From contig NZ_JAYMGZ010000001.1 in assembly GCF_037078405.1 (NCBI RefSeq), positions 1,282,656 to 1,346,655 of the forward strand: a DNA stretch of 64,000 nt, in the 5' to 3' direction. This document shows positions 52,105 through 61,252 of the stretch, piece after piece. The DNA comes from Haloarcula sp. DT43. Lineage in GTDB: Archaea; Halobacteriota; Halobacteria; Halobacteriales; Haloarculaceae. Below the pieces are notes generated by a model. The model ran no database searches and was not told where the DNA came from. It saw nothing but the letters and a program-made list of their open reading frames with translations. The position numbers and the translations under genes are program-made. Within the stretch, counting starts at the first letter, position 1, and every line of letters starts with the position of its first letter.

Positions 52105-54531
52105 TCAATCCTGAAGCTGTTCAAGCGCTGCTCGGAGGAGACTGCTCGCAGCAGGCCGGTGTAGCGGCTCATTCTGATTCCCACACTGGCTACTCATCAG
52201 ACAGGCTGGACAGCCGATATCACGCCCACAACTACACGCTTCGATCCGCTCCAGCGTCCGTTGCGTAACGGCCTCGAAATTCTCGTAGATACTGTGGGCG
52301 AACCCGACACCACCCTCAACCGCATCGTGAATGAACCACACAGGCGTTCCGAGTTCTGGGTGTCGAAGGGTCGAAAGCCCACCCATATCACTATTGTCTA
52401 ACCGAAGTTCGAGCGGCGCCATCTTGATCATCCCGTGTTCACCGCCGTGAAGACCGCCGGCGACCGTGTATTCTCGTTCGCCCATCGATGAGAACTCCGC
52501 GTCTGATTTCGGCTCAATAAGCGAATCCGAGGGAATGGAGCGCATGACACGGTCCATAATTTCGTTCGGGAACGCAATCCACATCAGTTGCGTCCGCAGT
52601 GAGATTGGGTCGAGGTCGATCGGAACCATCGGTTCGACGATTTCACCACTGTACATATCGATGACATTGTATGCGCTGTAATCGATATGCACGGTTCCCA
52701 TGCCAGCACAGAGTTGATACCCGTTCCCGAGGTCACGCGATTGTGTAATCTCCAGATTTCGAACCCGTTTGTCATGGATAGCCTGGGTATAATTTCGAGT
52801 CGTCGTTTCTTCCACTTCGACGAATGGATTATATGTGTCCTCGACGACCCGCTGCACCTCGTACTGGTCACCATCATATAGCACCAGAGCGCCAGGATAG
52901 TACTCTCGGTAGACCCGCTCTTTATCAAGCGGTTCCATGTCAATCTCGCCGTCGAGTTGTTTGACGCGGTACTGTTCGTCCGTGGTCGCATACATCGAGA
53001 TGTCACTCTGGGGCCTGGCTGTTCCATTGTACTGTGCGCCACGGTCCAGGTCGCCCACGATCTGTCCTGCAGCCTCCCACATCTCGACTGCGCGTTTGAG
53101 CCGGTCGATCGGTCCAAACCACTGTTTATCCTCCTCCGTCAGTGGTCGTTCGGACGCAGCACAGAGAACGTGTTTTGCGTATACTGAATTATTCGAGAGG
53201 TCAACAACTGCGTCTTCGATATTTTCATCCAGAAGATACCCTGGGTTGTCGAGAACATATTGGTCGATCGCGTCTGATTGTGGGACAAATACCGACAGTG
53301 AATCGGTGTTACCGCGGCCAGCTCGACCGACACGCTGCCAAAACGACTGTCGTGTTCCAGGGTACCCAGTTAGTACAGTTGCGTCCATCGATCCGATGTC
53401 GATCCCGAGTTCGAGCGCACTCGTTGAGATGACACCATCGAGATCACCACCTGCTAACTTGTTTTCGACCGCCCGCCGTTTCTGTTTGCTGAGTCCAGCA
53501 TGGTACGGAGCGATGTCGACATATTTTCCATCGGGGTGGGATTTCGAGGCGTCAATCGCTCGCTTGACACCGATCTCAGTTCCTTGCCGTGAGCCTGTGA
53601 ACATCAGGGTCTGGATGTCGTTTTTCCCGAGATGAACGAGGACACCGGCAGCTTCGTCATCTGCATTCCGTCGCATCGACGGCAGGATTTCGTCTGGGTC
53701 TAGTTCGCCGACCACACTATCGTCGGTCTCCTGAACAGGGGGTTGCCAGAGGCCGATTTCCCGACGTCCGTGTGGACTCCCATCCTCGTCGATGACCTCG
53801 AACTCCGCGCCGGTCAGAGCTGCTGAATGTTCGCCGGGATTTCCGATCGTGGCCGTCGAACAAACCAGTTGAGGGTCTGCTCCATAGTAGTCCAGGAGTC
53901 GTCTGAGTCGTCGAATGACCCACGAAACGTGCATTCCATGCACGCCAGTATACGTATGGCATTCGTCGACGACGACGAGCTCACAGTTTTGGAAGATATC
54001 GTGCCACTTTGTGTGCGAATCAAGATATTGGTTGATACCCGCAAAATTCGAGATAACGACGTCAACGCGGTCCCTGATGACTCGTTTCCGATCATTTTTT
54101 GTATCACCATCATACGTCTCTGCCATCGCATCAATATCCAACTGATCGAACAGGTCGTTGACGGCATTCTCTTGATCAGCGCTCAGCGCTTTCGTCGGGT
54201 AGAGAAAGAGCGCACGAGCATCGGGGTTCTGCATCTTCCGAAGGCAGTAGTACAGAGTATAGACCCACGTTTTCCCAGAGGCTGTTGAGGTGGCCACACA
54301 GACGTTGTTATCCGCCTTGAGTTCTTCAATTGCTGTCGCTTGGTGGCTGTACAGGTCGGTGTCCAGTTTTGAAGCCAGTGGGTCCGGCAGTACAGTCTCG
54401 GCGGGAACATGGTCGGCATCCCGAGCAGTGTCGACGATGCTATCCACCAGCTGTTCATCGTACTCCGGAAATGTCTGTTCGAGCGTTTCAGTGTTCAATA
54501 CGTCCGCCAGCGACGTGTGTTCCTGACTCAT
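52105..54531 (-). CDS. MrfA/Hrq1-type superfamily 2 helicase
   Basis: 808 residues. RecA1: Walker A TSTASGKT (81-88), LFLYPTKALSADQ, motif II DECH (189-192), CSTATIGNP. RecA2: GVISTSALELGIDIGSMD and RQSFWQRVGRAGRGNTD. The C-terminal DUF1998-like domain ends in a Cys cluster (CSCGRDIGCPACLMSSQCGN, from about 766), as in Bacillus MrfA, which unwinds DNA in mitomycin-damage repair. It lies 3 nt after the exonuclease gene, as in bacterial mrfAB. Lower GC than core genes. Confidence 0.92.
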   Translation of the reverse strand: MSQEHTSLADVLNTETLEQTFPEYDEQLVDSIVDTARDADHVPAETVLPDPLASKLDTDLYSHQATAIEELKADNNVCVATSTASGKTWVYTLYYCLRKMQNPDARALFLYPTKALSADQENAVNDLFDQLDIDAMAETYDGDTKNDRKRVIRDRVDVVISNFAGINQYLDSHTKWHDIFQNCELVVVDECHTYTGVHGMHVSWVIRRLRRLLDYYGADPQLVCSTATIGNPGEHSAALTGAEFEVIDEDGSPHGRREIGLWQPPVQETDDSVVGELDPDEILPSMRRNADDEAAGVLVHLGKNDIQTLMFTGSRQGTEIGVKRAIDASKSHPDGKYVDIAPYHAGLSKQKRRAVENKLAGGDLDGVISTSALELGIDIGSMDATVLTGYPGTRQSFWQRVGRAGRGNTDSLSVFVPQSDAIDQYVLDNPGYLLDENIEDAVVDLSNNSVYAKHVLCAASERPLTEEDKQWFGPIDRLKRAVEMWEAAGQIVGDLDRGAQYNGTARPQSDISMYATTDEQYRVKQLDGEIDMEPLDKERVYREYYPGALVLYDGDQYEVQRVVEDTYNPFVEVEETTTRNYTQAIHDKRVRNLEITQSRDLGNGYQLCAGMGTVHIDYSAYNVIDMYSGEIVEPMVPIDLDPISLRTQLMWIAFPNEIMDRVMRSIPSDSLIEPKSDAEFSSMGEREYTVAGGLHGGEHGMIKMAPLELRLDNSDMGGLSTLRHPELGTPVWFIHDAVEGGVGFAHSIYENFEAVTQRTLERIEACSCGRDIGCPACLMSSQCGNQNEPLHRPAASSLLRAALEQLQD

Positions 54532-54534
54532 TGT

Positions 54535-55977
54535 TTAGAAATCACTTAGTGTGCCCTGCGAGCTGGTCTTCGAGGACGAGGACGCAGTCCCCCCATTCCC
54601 GCCCCCTCTGCTCATTCGATTAGTCGTGTCCCGAATCGTATCGTAGACGTACGCTAGTGCCCGAACGTCGTTCTCACAGTACCGCTTGTGTCGGTCCCAG
54701 TCCAGTTCGGTCGCCTGACAGGGGTTTTCAGCGTACCGCTGGAAGAGCCGCCCGACCTCCGCACCAGTGAGCCCTGTATCGGCCGAATCCCAGCCCAATG
54801 CCGGAGCAACATCGTCCAGCTTGTTCGTCACTCCCGGGAGCAGTGCGTTGTTCTCAGAGACCACCCAATCGTAGAGATCGAATTTCCAGGCATCCTGCCA
54901 GACAGCCAGATATTCCGGACAGTGTTCTGTGACATGCTCCTCAATCACTGGGAAATCAAACTCCCAGCCATTGTAGGCCACGATTGGACGATTGTCCCCA
55001 AATTCACTGAGCCAGGAAAGAAACATCTCGAGCGCTTGTGCTGGGTTGGTGGGGTCGGTCTCAATAAAGGACATATACCGTTCCTCTGGCTCCCTGATCA
55101 GTACCCCAATGAGCCAGACCATCGTCGGGTTGAGCCCATCCGTCTCAATGTCGATGAAAATCGGATCCGAGGTTGGCAGACTTGCGTCCGGCGCCTTCCT
55201 GACTTCACCCGCTGCCAATACTTGGGCCGATTCGATAATCGTGCGAGCGAGTGAGTCACCGATGCCAGAGAGGTCGGCGATCTCACGAACGGAAGCTGTC
55301 GCTAATTCGCCTCTCGAGTGGATACCAGCCTCGCGTAGCGTCTGCAGGCGTGACGCTCCAACCTGTGTTACTGCCCGGAGACCGAAGTCGCCGAGTTTTC
55401 TGGTTCGACTCCCAGTGAGCCCGCCTTTTTGTAATTGGAAGTGTGCCACGCCAGCTTGCGTGGTCCCTTGCTGCTCGTTTGCCCCCGGCATCACTCCCTG
55501 TACATCAACCCCGTTCCATTCAGCACGGTACGCTGGGTTAGCTCCGATCGATAGGTGAGTGAAGCTCCCCAGTGTACCGTGTTCGGCGAGTGGTGCTCGA
55601 TACTCCTCAAGCCCCTCAAGGCTCGCTTGCAGATTGATCAGGTCGATAGAAACGGCAAGCTGGTTGGAGAGAACGAACGTCTCGTCTGCATCGTGAGCGC
55701 CCTCACGTTCCGCTTGTGCAAGCTCCTCAAGGGTCGCCGGTGTTGCTGCCCAGACCAGCCGAATATCGTCACTTCGAGCAATCTCCAGCGGAGACTGTGG
55801 CCGTGCTGGCTGAGTCGCCACGGTCACCGAGTCACCAACTTCTGATTGGAGGAATGGCTCGTGGATGCGCGAGGGTGTAAACAGTACATCTGTGTCGAAG
55901 TGCTGAACAATGTCCTGCAGCTGTTCCCCTCGACATTGTTGCATTGCGAAATCTGGGAGCACAGTGAGTCCGATCAT
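54535..55977 (-). CDS. MrfB-like RNase-H-fold exonuclease with HhH
   Basis: 480 residues from the ATG at 55975-55977 (MIGLTVLPDFAMQQCRGEQL). The N-terminal 200 residues are unassigned. An HhH (EIADLSGIGDSLARTIIES, about 232-250) follows. The DnaQ-like exonuclease has DIETD (Asp276, Glu278), VAYNGWEFDFPVI (Asp341) and YCENDVRALAYVYD (Asp437), giving all acidic residues. With the adjoining helicase it forms an mrfAB-type pair for DNA damage removal; the HhH addition and long N-terminus are extra. Confidence 0.87.
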   Translation of the reverse strand: MIGLTVLPDFAMQQCRGEQLQDIVQHFDTDVLFTPSRIHEPFLQSEVGDSVTVATQPARPQSPLEIARSDDIRLVWAATPATLEELAQAEREGAHDADETFVLSNQLAVSIDLINLQASLEGLEEYRAPLAEHGTLGSFTHLSIGANPAYRAEWNGVDVQGVMPGANEQQGTTQAGVAHFQLQKGGLTGSRTRKLGDFGLRAVTQVGASRLQTLREAGIHSRGELATASVREIADLSGIGDSLARTIIESAQVLAAGEVRKAPDASLPTSDPIFIDIETDGLNPTMVWLIGVLIREPEERYMSFIETDPTNPAQALEMFLSWLSEFGDNRPIVAYNGWEFDFPVIEEHVTEHCPEYLAVWQDAWKFDLYDWVVSENNALLPGVTNKLDDVAPALGWDSADTGLTGAEVGRLFQRYAENPCQATELDWDRHKRYCENDVRALAYVYDTIRDTTNRMSRGGGNGGTASSSSKTSSQGTLSDF

Positions 55978-56071
55978 GGCCCCAGACCCCCATCTGGACG
56001 AACCCCAGAGAGTGAGCAGCACAACGCCGGTAACTCAGCCGACGTCTGGATATACCCACTCATAGGACGTT

Positions 56072-56905
56072 TCACCTCTGTTCGCCCTCCGCCAGTGCCA
56101 GATTGCAGTCGTTGCGGAACCGACAACCCGCACATTGTTTCCAGTGATTGGCACCTGTCGGGTCACCACCATCGCGCCAGAAGGCAGCGTACTGGCGGAG
56201 TTGCTTTCCCTGCTCCGGGTCTCGCTTATATCCCAGAGGGTGGCGACGAATATTCGGGTGGATCGTCGACTCATCATCAAGTCGGATCGCGATATCGTCC
56301 CCTTCTTCGACCGCTACAAGCATCTGAGCTCTGCTCAGTTCAACGACGTCGAACTTGGATTGTGGATATTTGAGATATCGGGCCGAGAGGTCCGAAACGT
56401 CAAATCCAATCCGGTCGAGTAACGACGCATAACACCAGAGAACGAATCGCTCATTGGGAAAGAGTTCGTCGAGATATCGTTCTTTAGTCACACCCCGAAC
56501 GAGAGTTAGCTGTGTCGGTTGACTGTCGACGAATCGAAGAAAGGTCGGCCGCCCAACGATAATCATACCCACGATTTTGTGAGCGAGGGGCGGATATAAT
56601 AAAGAGATATCACCAGCCTCGATATCCGTCCAGATATCTCTAAGATCGTATTCTTGCTTCGTTTTAGCCATTGCAGCAACAAGCTCCCCGTGTTGTTCCT
56701 GCGCTCGAGCAAGCCGTTCTGGCCGCTCCTCATCAGACCCCTCGGCTCGCTCAAACACGGCTTTCTGTTCACAGTAGCGCTGTGTTTCGAGCGTGTCCAG
56801 TGTAATGACGTTATCAGACTCCCCCTTTTTGATGCTCTCGAAGAGATCAAGCTGGTGTCGTGCGATTTCGTCGGTTGGCTTGGAGTTGATCCGTCCGCCA
56901 TCCAT
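56072..56905 (-). CDS. Cas4-fold protein with intact Fe-S cysteines, degraded nuclease motifs
   Basis: 277 residues from the ATG at 56903-56905 (MDGGRINSKPTDEIARHQLD); an ATG nine codons upstream is possible. The Cas4-type N-terminal Cys (QRYCEQKAVF), RAQEQHGELVAA His, and a C-terminal C-x2-C-x5-C (QCAGCRFRNDC) would hold a 4Fe-4S cluster. The usual nuclease Asp (GRPD) is Thr in IVGRPTFLRF, and no clear E-x-K follows. It probably binds DNA ends without cutting. First gene of the operon; 94 nt precede the exonuclease gene. Confidence 0.75.
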   Translation of the reverse strand: MDGGRINSKPTDEIARHQLDLFESIKKGESDNVITLDTLETQRYCEQKAVFERAEGSDEERPERLARAQEQHGELVAAMAKTKQEYDLRDIWTDIEAGDISLLYPPLAHKIVGMIIVGRPTFLRFVDSQPTQLTLVRGVTKERYLDELFPNERFVLWCYASLLDRIGFDVSDLSARYLKYPQSKFDVVELSRAQMLVAVEEGDDIAIRLDDESTIHPNIRRHPLGYKRDPEQGKQLRQYAAFWRDGGDPTGANHWKQCAGCRFRNDCNLALAEGEQR

Positions 56906-57109
56906 GGTAGGGTTTACACACGCAAAACCCATTAGGGTCCCGTTTGCGAAAAATTGACTGCAGTCTGTCGATTTAGGTATTAATTCTTACACTTCATTTA
57001 AGTACTACTCCTTTGGCGACTTCCTGGTACTATATTTCATGTCCGGTTCTGAGCTAATGGTGAGTCGTGTTTACTTGCAGTGCCTGACACGAGTGAGGCT
57101 GCCCAGTAA

Positions 57110-57350
57110 TCAGCCGTCAGCCTGACGCAACAGATCCCAAGTTTCCCGGATATCGGCCAGATTCTCCACGGGAACGTACTGATACTGTCACGCCTCAATG
57201 GGGAATCGGGTATTCGGGCCGAACTGGTCACGAGCGTTGTCAGTGGGCGTGTAGAATTTGTAGGGATACCCCTGAACGCGGTCGCTAAACTTGAAGACCG
57301 ATTCGGTGACCACACCGACATCTTTCAGGATACCGAGATGACGGTGGCGA
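57110..57350 (-). pseudogene. Winged-helix regulator relic
   Basis: On the minus strand one frame reads YRSRHRHLGILKDVGVVTES then VFKFSDRVQGYPYKFYTPTD and FPIEA-stop-QYQYVPVENLADIRETWDLL, ending RQADG-stop. This is the C-terminal half of a haloarchaeal HTH regulator with an in-frame TGA (probably from TGG). No start or N-terminus remains. The rest of 56936-57110 is gene-free. Confidence 0.65.
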
Positions 57351-57459
57351 CTACGATATCCAAGCAGCTACTCAGAATATTTCGCCAAACTCCGATCCGT
57401 ATACTCGCGATCTGCGTGGTCGAGTCGAATGAACTGGAACTCGCCCACCGCAATACCCG

Positions 57460-57688
57460 CCTCTACAGAAAGCGTATCGCGGATGTCACGGGGCAACGTG
57501 TGGATATCGATGACCGTCGGTGGCGAACTTCGAAGAGACGGGATTACTCACGCACTCCAGAGGGGTGGCCGATGAAGGCGGTCGGAGATCATGCGAACGT
57601 CTCCGAATCGGTATTCTCGATGCACTACGACTCGCGTTCTGAAGAGGAGAAAATGGAGCAGGGGGGAGAATATCTCGATAGTTACTAG
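57460..57688 (+). pseudogene. Tyrosine-recombinase C-terminal relic
   Basis: The ending VGDHANVSESVFSMHYDSRS then EEEKMEQGGEYLDSY aligns with the C-terminus of the integrase at 60128 (RANVSSKVLEKHYDRRTKKE), including the catalytic Tyr of the HYD motif. Upstream residues are not integrase-like. It marks an older integration event at this site. Confidence 0.72.
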
Positions 57689-57718
57689 CTATTGATGATA
57701 TCTTTGGGTTCTTGGAAG

Positions 57719-58537
57719 CTAGTATTCTTCGAGTGTGAGCTCGACACTCTCTGAAAACGTGTCCCCGTTCATAATAATAGTCACAGTGACTTCTCTGGTT
57801 TTCCGTTCTTGGCCTTGATATCTGAGTTTGATATCATAGGGCTCGTGCCCTGAACCGGGCACCATCGTTTCTTCAGACAGCGTACCACTACCCTCTTGTG
57901 TTCCCCGATATTTCCAATCAACTTCATCTGGGAATTCGATTACTGTATTAAACGATATCTCCTCAGTATTGTTGTTTTCAATATTCACATGAAGTGGACG
58001 GGTAGAGTCGAAATCATGGAAGACACTCAGCTCCTCTGGCACAACCGAAATATCAATGGATTGAGCTTGCAGCAGAGCCGGCATGAACTTATTCCAGCTG
58101 AGGCCTCCCATTAGTACCACAATAGACCCAGGAACGAGATATCCAAAAAGAATTCCATTACTTAAGTCTATGGGGAATGGTAACGAGGAAGTAGAGAGCA
58201 CGATTAGATATCCGTCAACGGAAAATGGAAGGAGCTCAATCAATAGCCACATTGAAAGGATGCTCATAAGTAAATATAAGAATAAACCACTTATTCCATA
58301 TAATGTCCAGCGAGTAGCTTTTTCTAACTGATCTACTTCTGAGAGCTGAAAGTCAGTGGCTCTTCTTAGTGTATACACAGCATTGAATGCCACGATGTGT
58401 ATGAACACAATTAGTAGGAACAAATGGGCGATGGGGTTCATCACGTACTGAGCGATACTTCTAGCCCCTAGAGACCCAAGAACAGCTACAATCAGACTGA
58501 TTAGATACTGTATCTCAAATTTCTGGTCCCGGTCCAT
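57719..58537 (-). CDS. Four-TM membrane protein with C-terminal beta domain (unknown three-gene operon)
   Basis: 272 residues. Four hydrophobic segments lie in the first 165 residues (YLISLIVAVLGSLGARSIAQ, HLFLLIVFIHIVAFNAVYTL, LYGISGLFLYLLMSILSMWL, and the ILFGYLVPGSIVVLMGG region). A C-terminal domain of about 100 residues follows, with alternating beta pattern (STRPLHVNIENNNTEEISFN, KLRYQGQERKTREVTVTIIM) like an Ig/CARDB fold. Last gene of an operon with two small cytoplasmic proteins. Low GC, flanked by recombinases. Possibly the membrane effector of a defence module. Confidence 0.7.
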   Translation of the reverse strand: MDRDQKFEIQYLISLIVAVLGSLGARSIAQYVMNPIAHLFLLIVFIHIVAFNAVYTLRRATDFQLSEVDQLEKATRWTLYGISGLFLYLLMSILSMWLLIELLPFSVDGYLIVLSTSSLPFPIDLSNGILFGYLVPGSIVVLMGGLSWNKFMPALLQAQSIDISVVPEELSVFHDFDSTRPLHVNIENNNTEEISFNTVIEFPDEVDWKYRGTQEGSGTLSEETMVPGSGHEPYDIKLRYQGQERKTREVTVTIIMNGDTFSESVELTLEEY

Positions 58538-58542
58538 TCAAA

Positions 58543-58872
58543 TCATACGTCCACGAAGAAATTTTCAAACTCTTCATAAATTAGCTGAAAGCCCTCTTTA
58601 CGGATCTCGAGGTCACCAGTTCGCCGTCCTTTCTTTTCCACATTCACTCTTCCAATCCCTGATGAAGGCGCGTAACTCACCTGGAAATTGAATCTACGGT
58701 TATCATGACGAAATTCACCGCTAATACTAACAATTTTACCTCCTTGGCTTCGCCATCGTCGCACTTCTGGATGCTCAAAGATGTCTGTTCTTCCACCGAT
58801 AGCAACGTCCTCAAGCTGACCACCACTGAGCAAAAACCGGACAGAATCGATGGTGAGATTGCCATTTGACAT
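58543..58872 (-). CDS. Small soluble protein of the unknown three-gene operon
   Basis: 109 residues without a recognised domain. Beta-rich: LTIDSVRFLLSGGQLEDVAI, VSISGEFRHDNRRFNFQVSY, IGRVNVEKKGRRTGDLEIRK, FQLIYEEFENFFVDV. It starts 2 nt after the upstream stop and ends 5 nt before the membrane-protein start, so the three are co-transcribed and probably co-translated. Confidence 0.65.
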   Translation of the reverse strand: MSNGNLTIDSVRFLLSGGQLEDVAIGGRTDIFEHPEVRRWRSQGGKIVSISGEFRHDNRRFNFQVSYAPSSGIGRVNVEKKGRRTGDLEIRKEGFQLIYEEFENFFVDV

Positions 58873-58874
58873 AG

Positions 58875-59510
58875 TTATTCTAATTTATCCTCCAGTGCTT
58901 CAACAAATCTCTCTACCTGTTCGTTTGCATCTTCAGAATTAAGGTTTCGATGCCCGACCCCTTCGAAGTCAAATCCTGATTTTTCTAACTTAGACTGAAC
59001 ACTTTTGGCTTTCCCATACTGGTTTGTATCGATTAAAACCCGCATATCGTCTAAATTCACTTCAAAATCTACCGGCTTCACATCTTCTGAAGTTTCTATT
59101 TCACCGGTTCGAAAGTTGAAATCTTTCTCAACGTCAATCCGCCAGCGTGTTGCTTCTAACTCGGTTTCAGAAGTATGGCGTACCTGATAACCTTCTTTTT
59201 GAATGTGGCCTTCATCATCGAATTGAGCCTCATTTTGCAGTAATTCTTGTTTTAGAGTCTCTATTGACGGAGCTTCGTTGATCTTGCAAATATAGTAGCC
59301 AAGGGGACGACCTTCTTCCTGAATTGTTTGCAGTCGATCAACTAATGATTCGTATTCCTCGTCTGTCCACTCTTCTTGGACCAGAGCATCGATTAATTCC
59401 TCTGGGTCACGACTCTTTACACCAGTACCTCTTTCGTCAACTATCATCCGGGTTTGATATAGTGGAAATAATCGGAGTATCTCTCTCAAATTAGCCTTGT
59501 CCACGGTCAT
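58875..59510 (-). CDS. Soluble protein of the unknown three-gene operon
   Basis: 211 residues, no domain recognised. Helical, charged N-terminal half (NLREILRLFPLYQTRMIVDE, DEEYESLVDRLQTIQEEGRP) and a C-terminal half with VDFEVNLDDMRVLIDTNQYG and a terminal QVERFVEALEDKLE helix. First gene of the operon. The composition is far less GC-rich than the chromosome. Confidence 0.65.
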   Translation of the reverse strand: MTVDKANLREILRLFPLYQTRMIVDERGTGVKSRDPEELIDALVQEEWTDEEYESLVDRLQTIQEEGRPLGYYICKINEAPSIETLKQELLQNEAQFDDEGHIQKEGYQVRHTSETELEATRWRIDVEKDFNFRTGEIETSEDVKPVDFEVNLDDMRVLIDTNQYGKAKSVQSKLEKSGFDFEGVGHRNLNSEDANEQVERFVEALEDKLE

Positions 59511-60127
59511 TTCTATTTGATAGATTTGTCCTCTCCTTCATTCTTACTCAATCATTGGCCCTACGCTAATGGATAATTGGTAGTTTGCCCGCTTTTTAAT
59601 ATCTCTTGAAATTGAAGCCCCCAAATCCCCTCGTCAGTAAACTATATTCGCTACACCAAATCGGAAATCATCTGGTTAAGTTGACTGTCTACACGTTCTG
59701 GGCGAGCGATGAAGTTGTACATCCAGTCCGTGGAACCGTACAACGAGCAAACCTTCGCCTAGAGGTTGTCCGGTTAATGTCATCGGACTCCAAACTCCCG
59801 GCCGAGCTTCAGCGCGTTCTGCAGGATTTTGGTCCTATCGCTCTCGACAAGGGGACAACAAAAATTTTGAGTGGTAAATAGTGTTCATACTTATTGCTGG
59901 AGATCGTTTAATCGGAAGCATATCGTGCTGATTAGAATCTCTCAATTCTGCACGACTGGTTTGATAACGTTGGCATCAATTAGTGATTGATTTTCATTGA
60001 TGCATTAAATCTGGACATACGCGAATCCCATCAATACCAGTTAGACCATCGAACGGGTACCATTGGAACCTCGTGACAGTCCCAAAGTGAGTCTTGGCAA
60101 GTTATTGTATGGTATTCGGCGTAAAAA
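59511..60127. other. Large AT-rich gap between the three-gene operon and an integrase
   Basis: 617 bp. An open frame at 59606-59881 starts at TTG and ends LQRVLQDFGPIALDKGTTKI-LSGK. It has no recognised relative and may be a relic. The remainder shows nothing definite and is a candidate location for an attachment site. Confidence 0.45.
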
Positions 60128-61138
60128 ATGAGTTTAGAACCAATTGGACCCGATGAAGCCCTGGAACTGTATCTTGAAGACAAAGGAAACGACGCAAGTC
60201 AGGCAACACTCTATTCACACTCATCAAGGCTGGGACACTTCGTGCGGTGGTGTACTCAAAATGAGATTACAAACCTGAACGAACTTACCGGGAGAACACT
60301 GCATGAATATCGCATTTGGCGGCGACGAGATGGCGAACTTGCCCCTGTATCAGAGAAGACTCAGATGGATACGCTCAGAGTGTTCATCAGGTGGCTAGAG
60401 GCAATCGACGGTGTTCATCAAGATCTGAGTACGAAAGTCCAATCTCCATCGCTTGGAGTGAATGATAACGTCCGAGATGTAATGCTTGAGAAAGAGCGAG
60501 CTGATGACCTCATCCGATATCTCGAAACCTACAGGTATGCTTCGTTGACTCACGTGATCATGGCATTTCTATGGCACACAATGATGCGCATTGGCGGCGT
60601 TCGGGCGCTTGATTTAGAAGACTACAATCAGAGGGAGCAGTATATCGAAGTACTGCATCGGCCAGAAACCGGTACGCCAATTAAAAATAAAGAGTTCGGT
60701 GAACGGATGGTTGCCCTCTCTGGACCGATGTGTACACTCCTTGATGACTGGATTGCCAACCAGCGTCCCCAGACCACCGATGAGTACGATCGAAATCCCT
60801 TATTGTCGACAAGCCACGGCCGAATTTCGAAAACTAGTCTGCGTGGACAATGTTACCGTCATACTCGGCCATGTAAGTCTCAGAATGAATGCCCTCACGA
60901 CCGTGACTTCGACACCTGCGAAGCTTTGAAATCTGATGGGGCGTCGTTGTGTCCATCAAGCGTCAGCCCACATGCTGTTCGGCGAGGGAGTATTACCCAT
61001 TCATTGAACCAAGATGTTCCTATGGCTGTGATCAGTGACAGAGCTAACGTCTCTTCGAAGGTTCTCGAGAAGCACTATGACCGACGGACCAAGAAAGAAA
61101 AAATGGAAAAGAGACGCGAATTTGTCGACGACATGTGA
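60128..61138 (+). CDS. Tyrosine recombinase with cysteine-rich insert
   Basis: 336 residues. SAM-like N-terminal domain to about 110. The catalytic domain has Arg in WHTMMRIGGVRALDLEDY, HxxR in SPHAVRRGSITH, and the nucleophile Tyr in KVLEKHYDRRT. A Cys-rich insertion (CKSQNECPHDRDFDTCEALK, LCPSS) precedes the HxxR box and probably binds zinc, as in other haloarchaeal integrases. Likely integrates the element covering this region. The relic at 57460 is a close cousin. Confidence 0.92.
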   Translation: MSLEPIGPDEALELYLEDKGNDASQATLYSHSSRLGHFVRWCTQNEITNLNELTGRTLHEYRIWRRRDGELAPVSEKTQMDTLRVFIRWLEAIDGVHQDLSTKVQSPSLGVNDNVRDVMLEKERADDLIRYLETYRYASLTHVIMAFLWHTMMRIGGVRALDLEDYNQREQYIEVLHRPETGTPIKNKEFGERMVALSGPMCTLLDDWIANQRPQTTDEYDRNPLLSTSHGRISKTSLRGQCYRHTRPCKSQNECPHDRDFDTCEALKSDGASLCPSSVSPHAVRRGSITHSLNQDVPMAVISDRANVSSKVLEKHYDRRTKKEKMEKRREFVDDM

Positions 61139-61252
61139 TTACTGAAGTCGGAGATTTGCTGAGTTACATACATCAATACAAATTTGACAAGATAATCCGA
61201 CAAAACTAGTTTATTGATGTGTACCGAATGTAAATCTGAGATATACTGAAGC

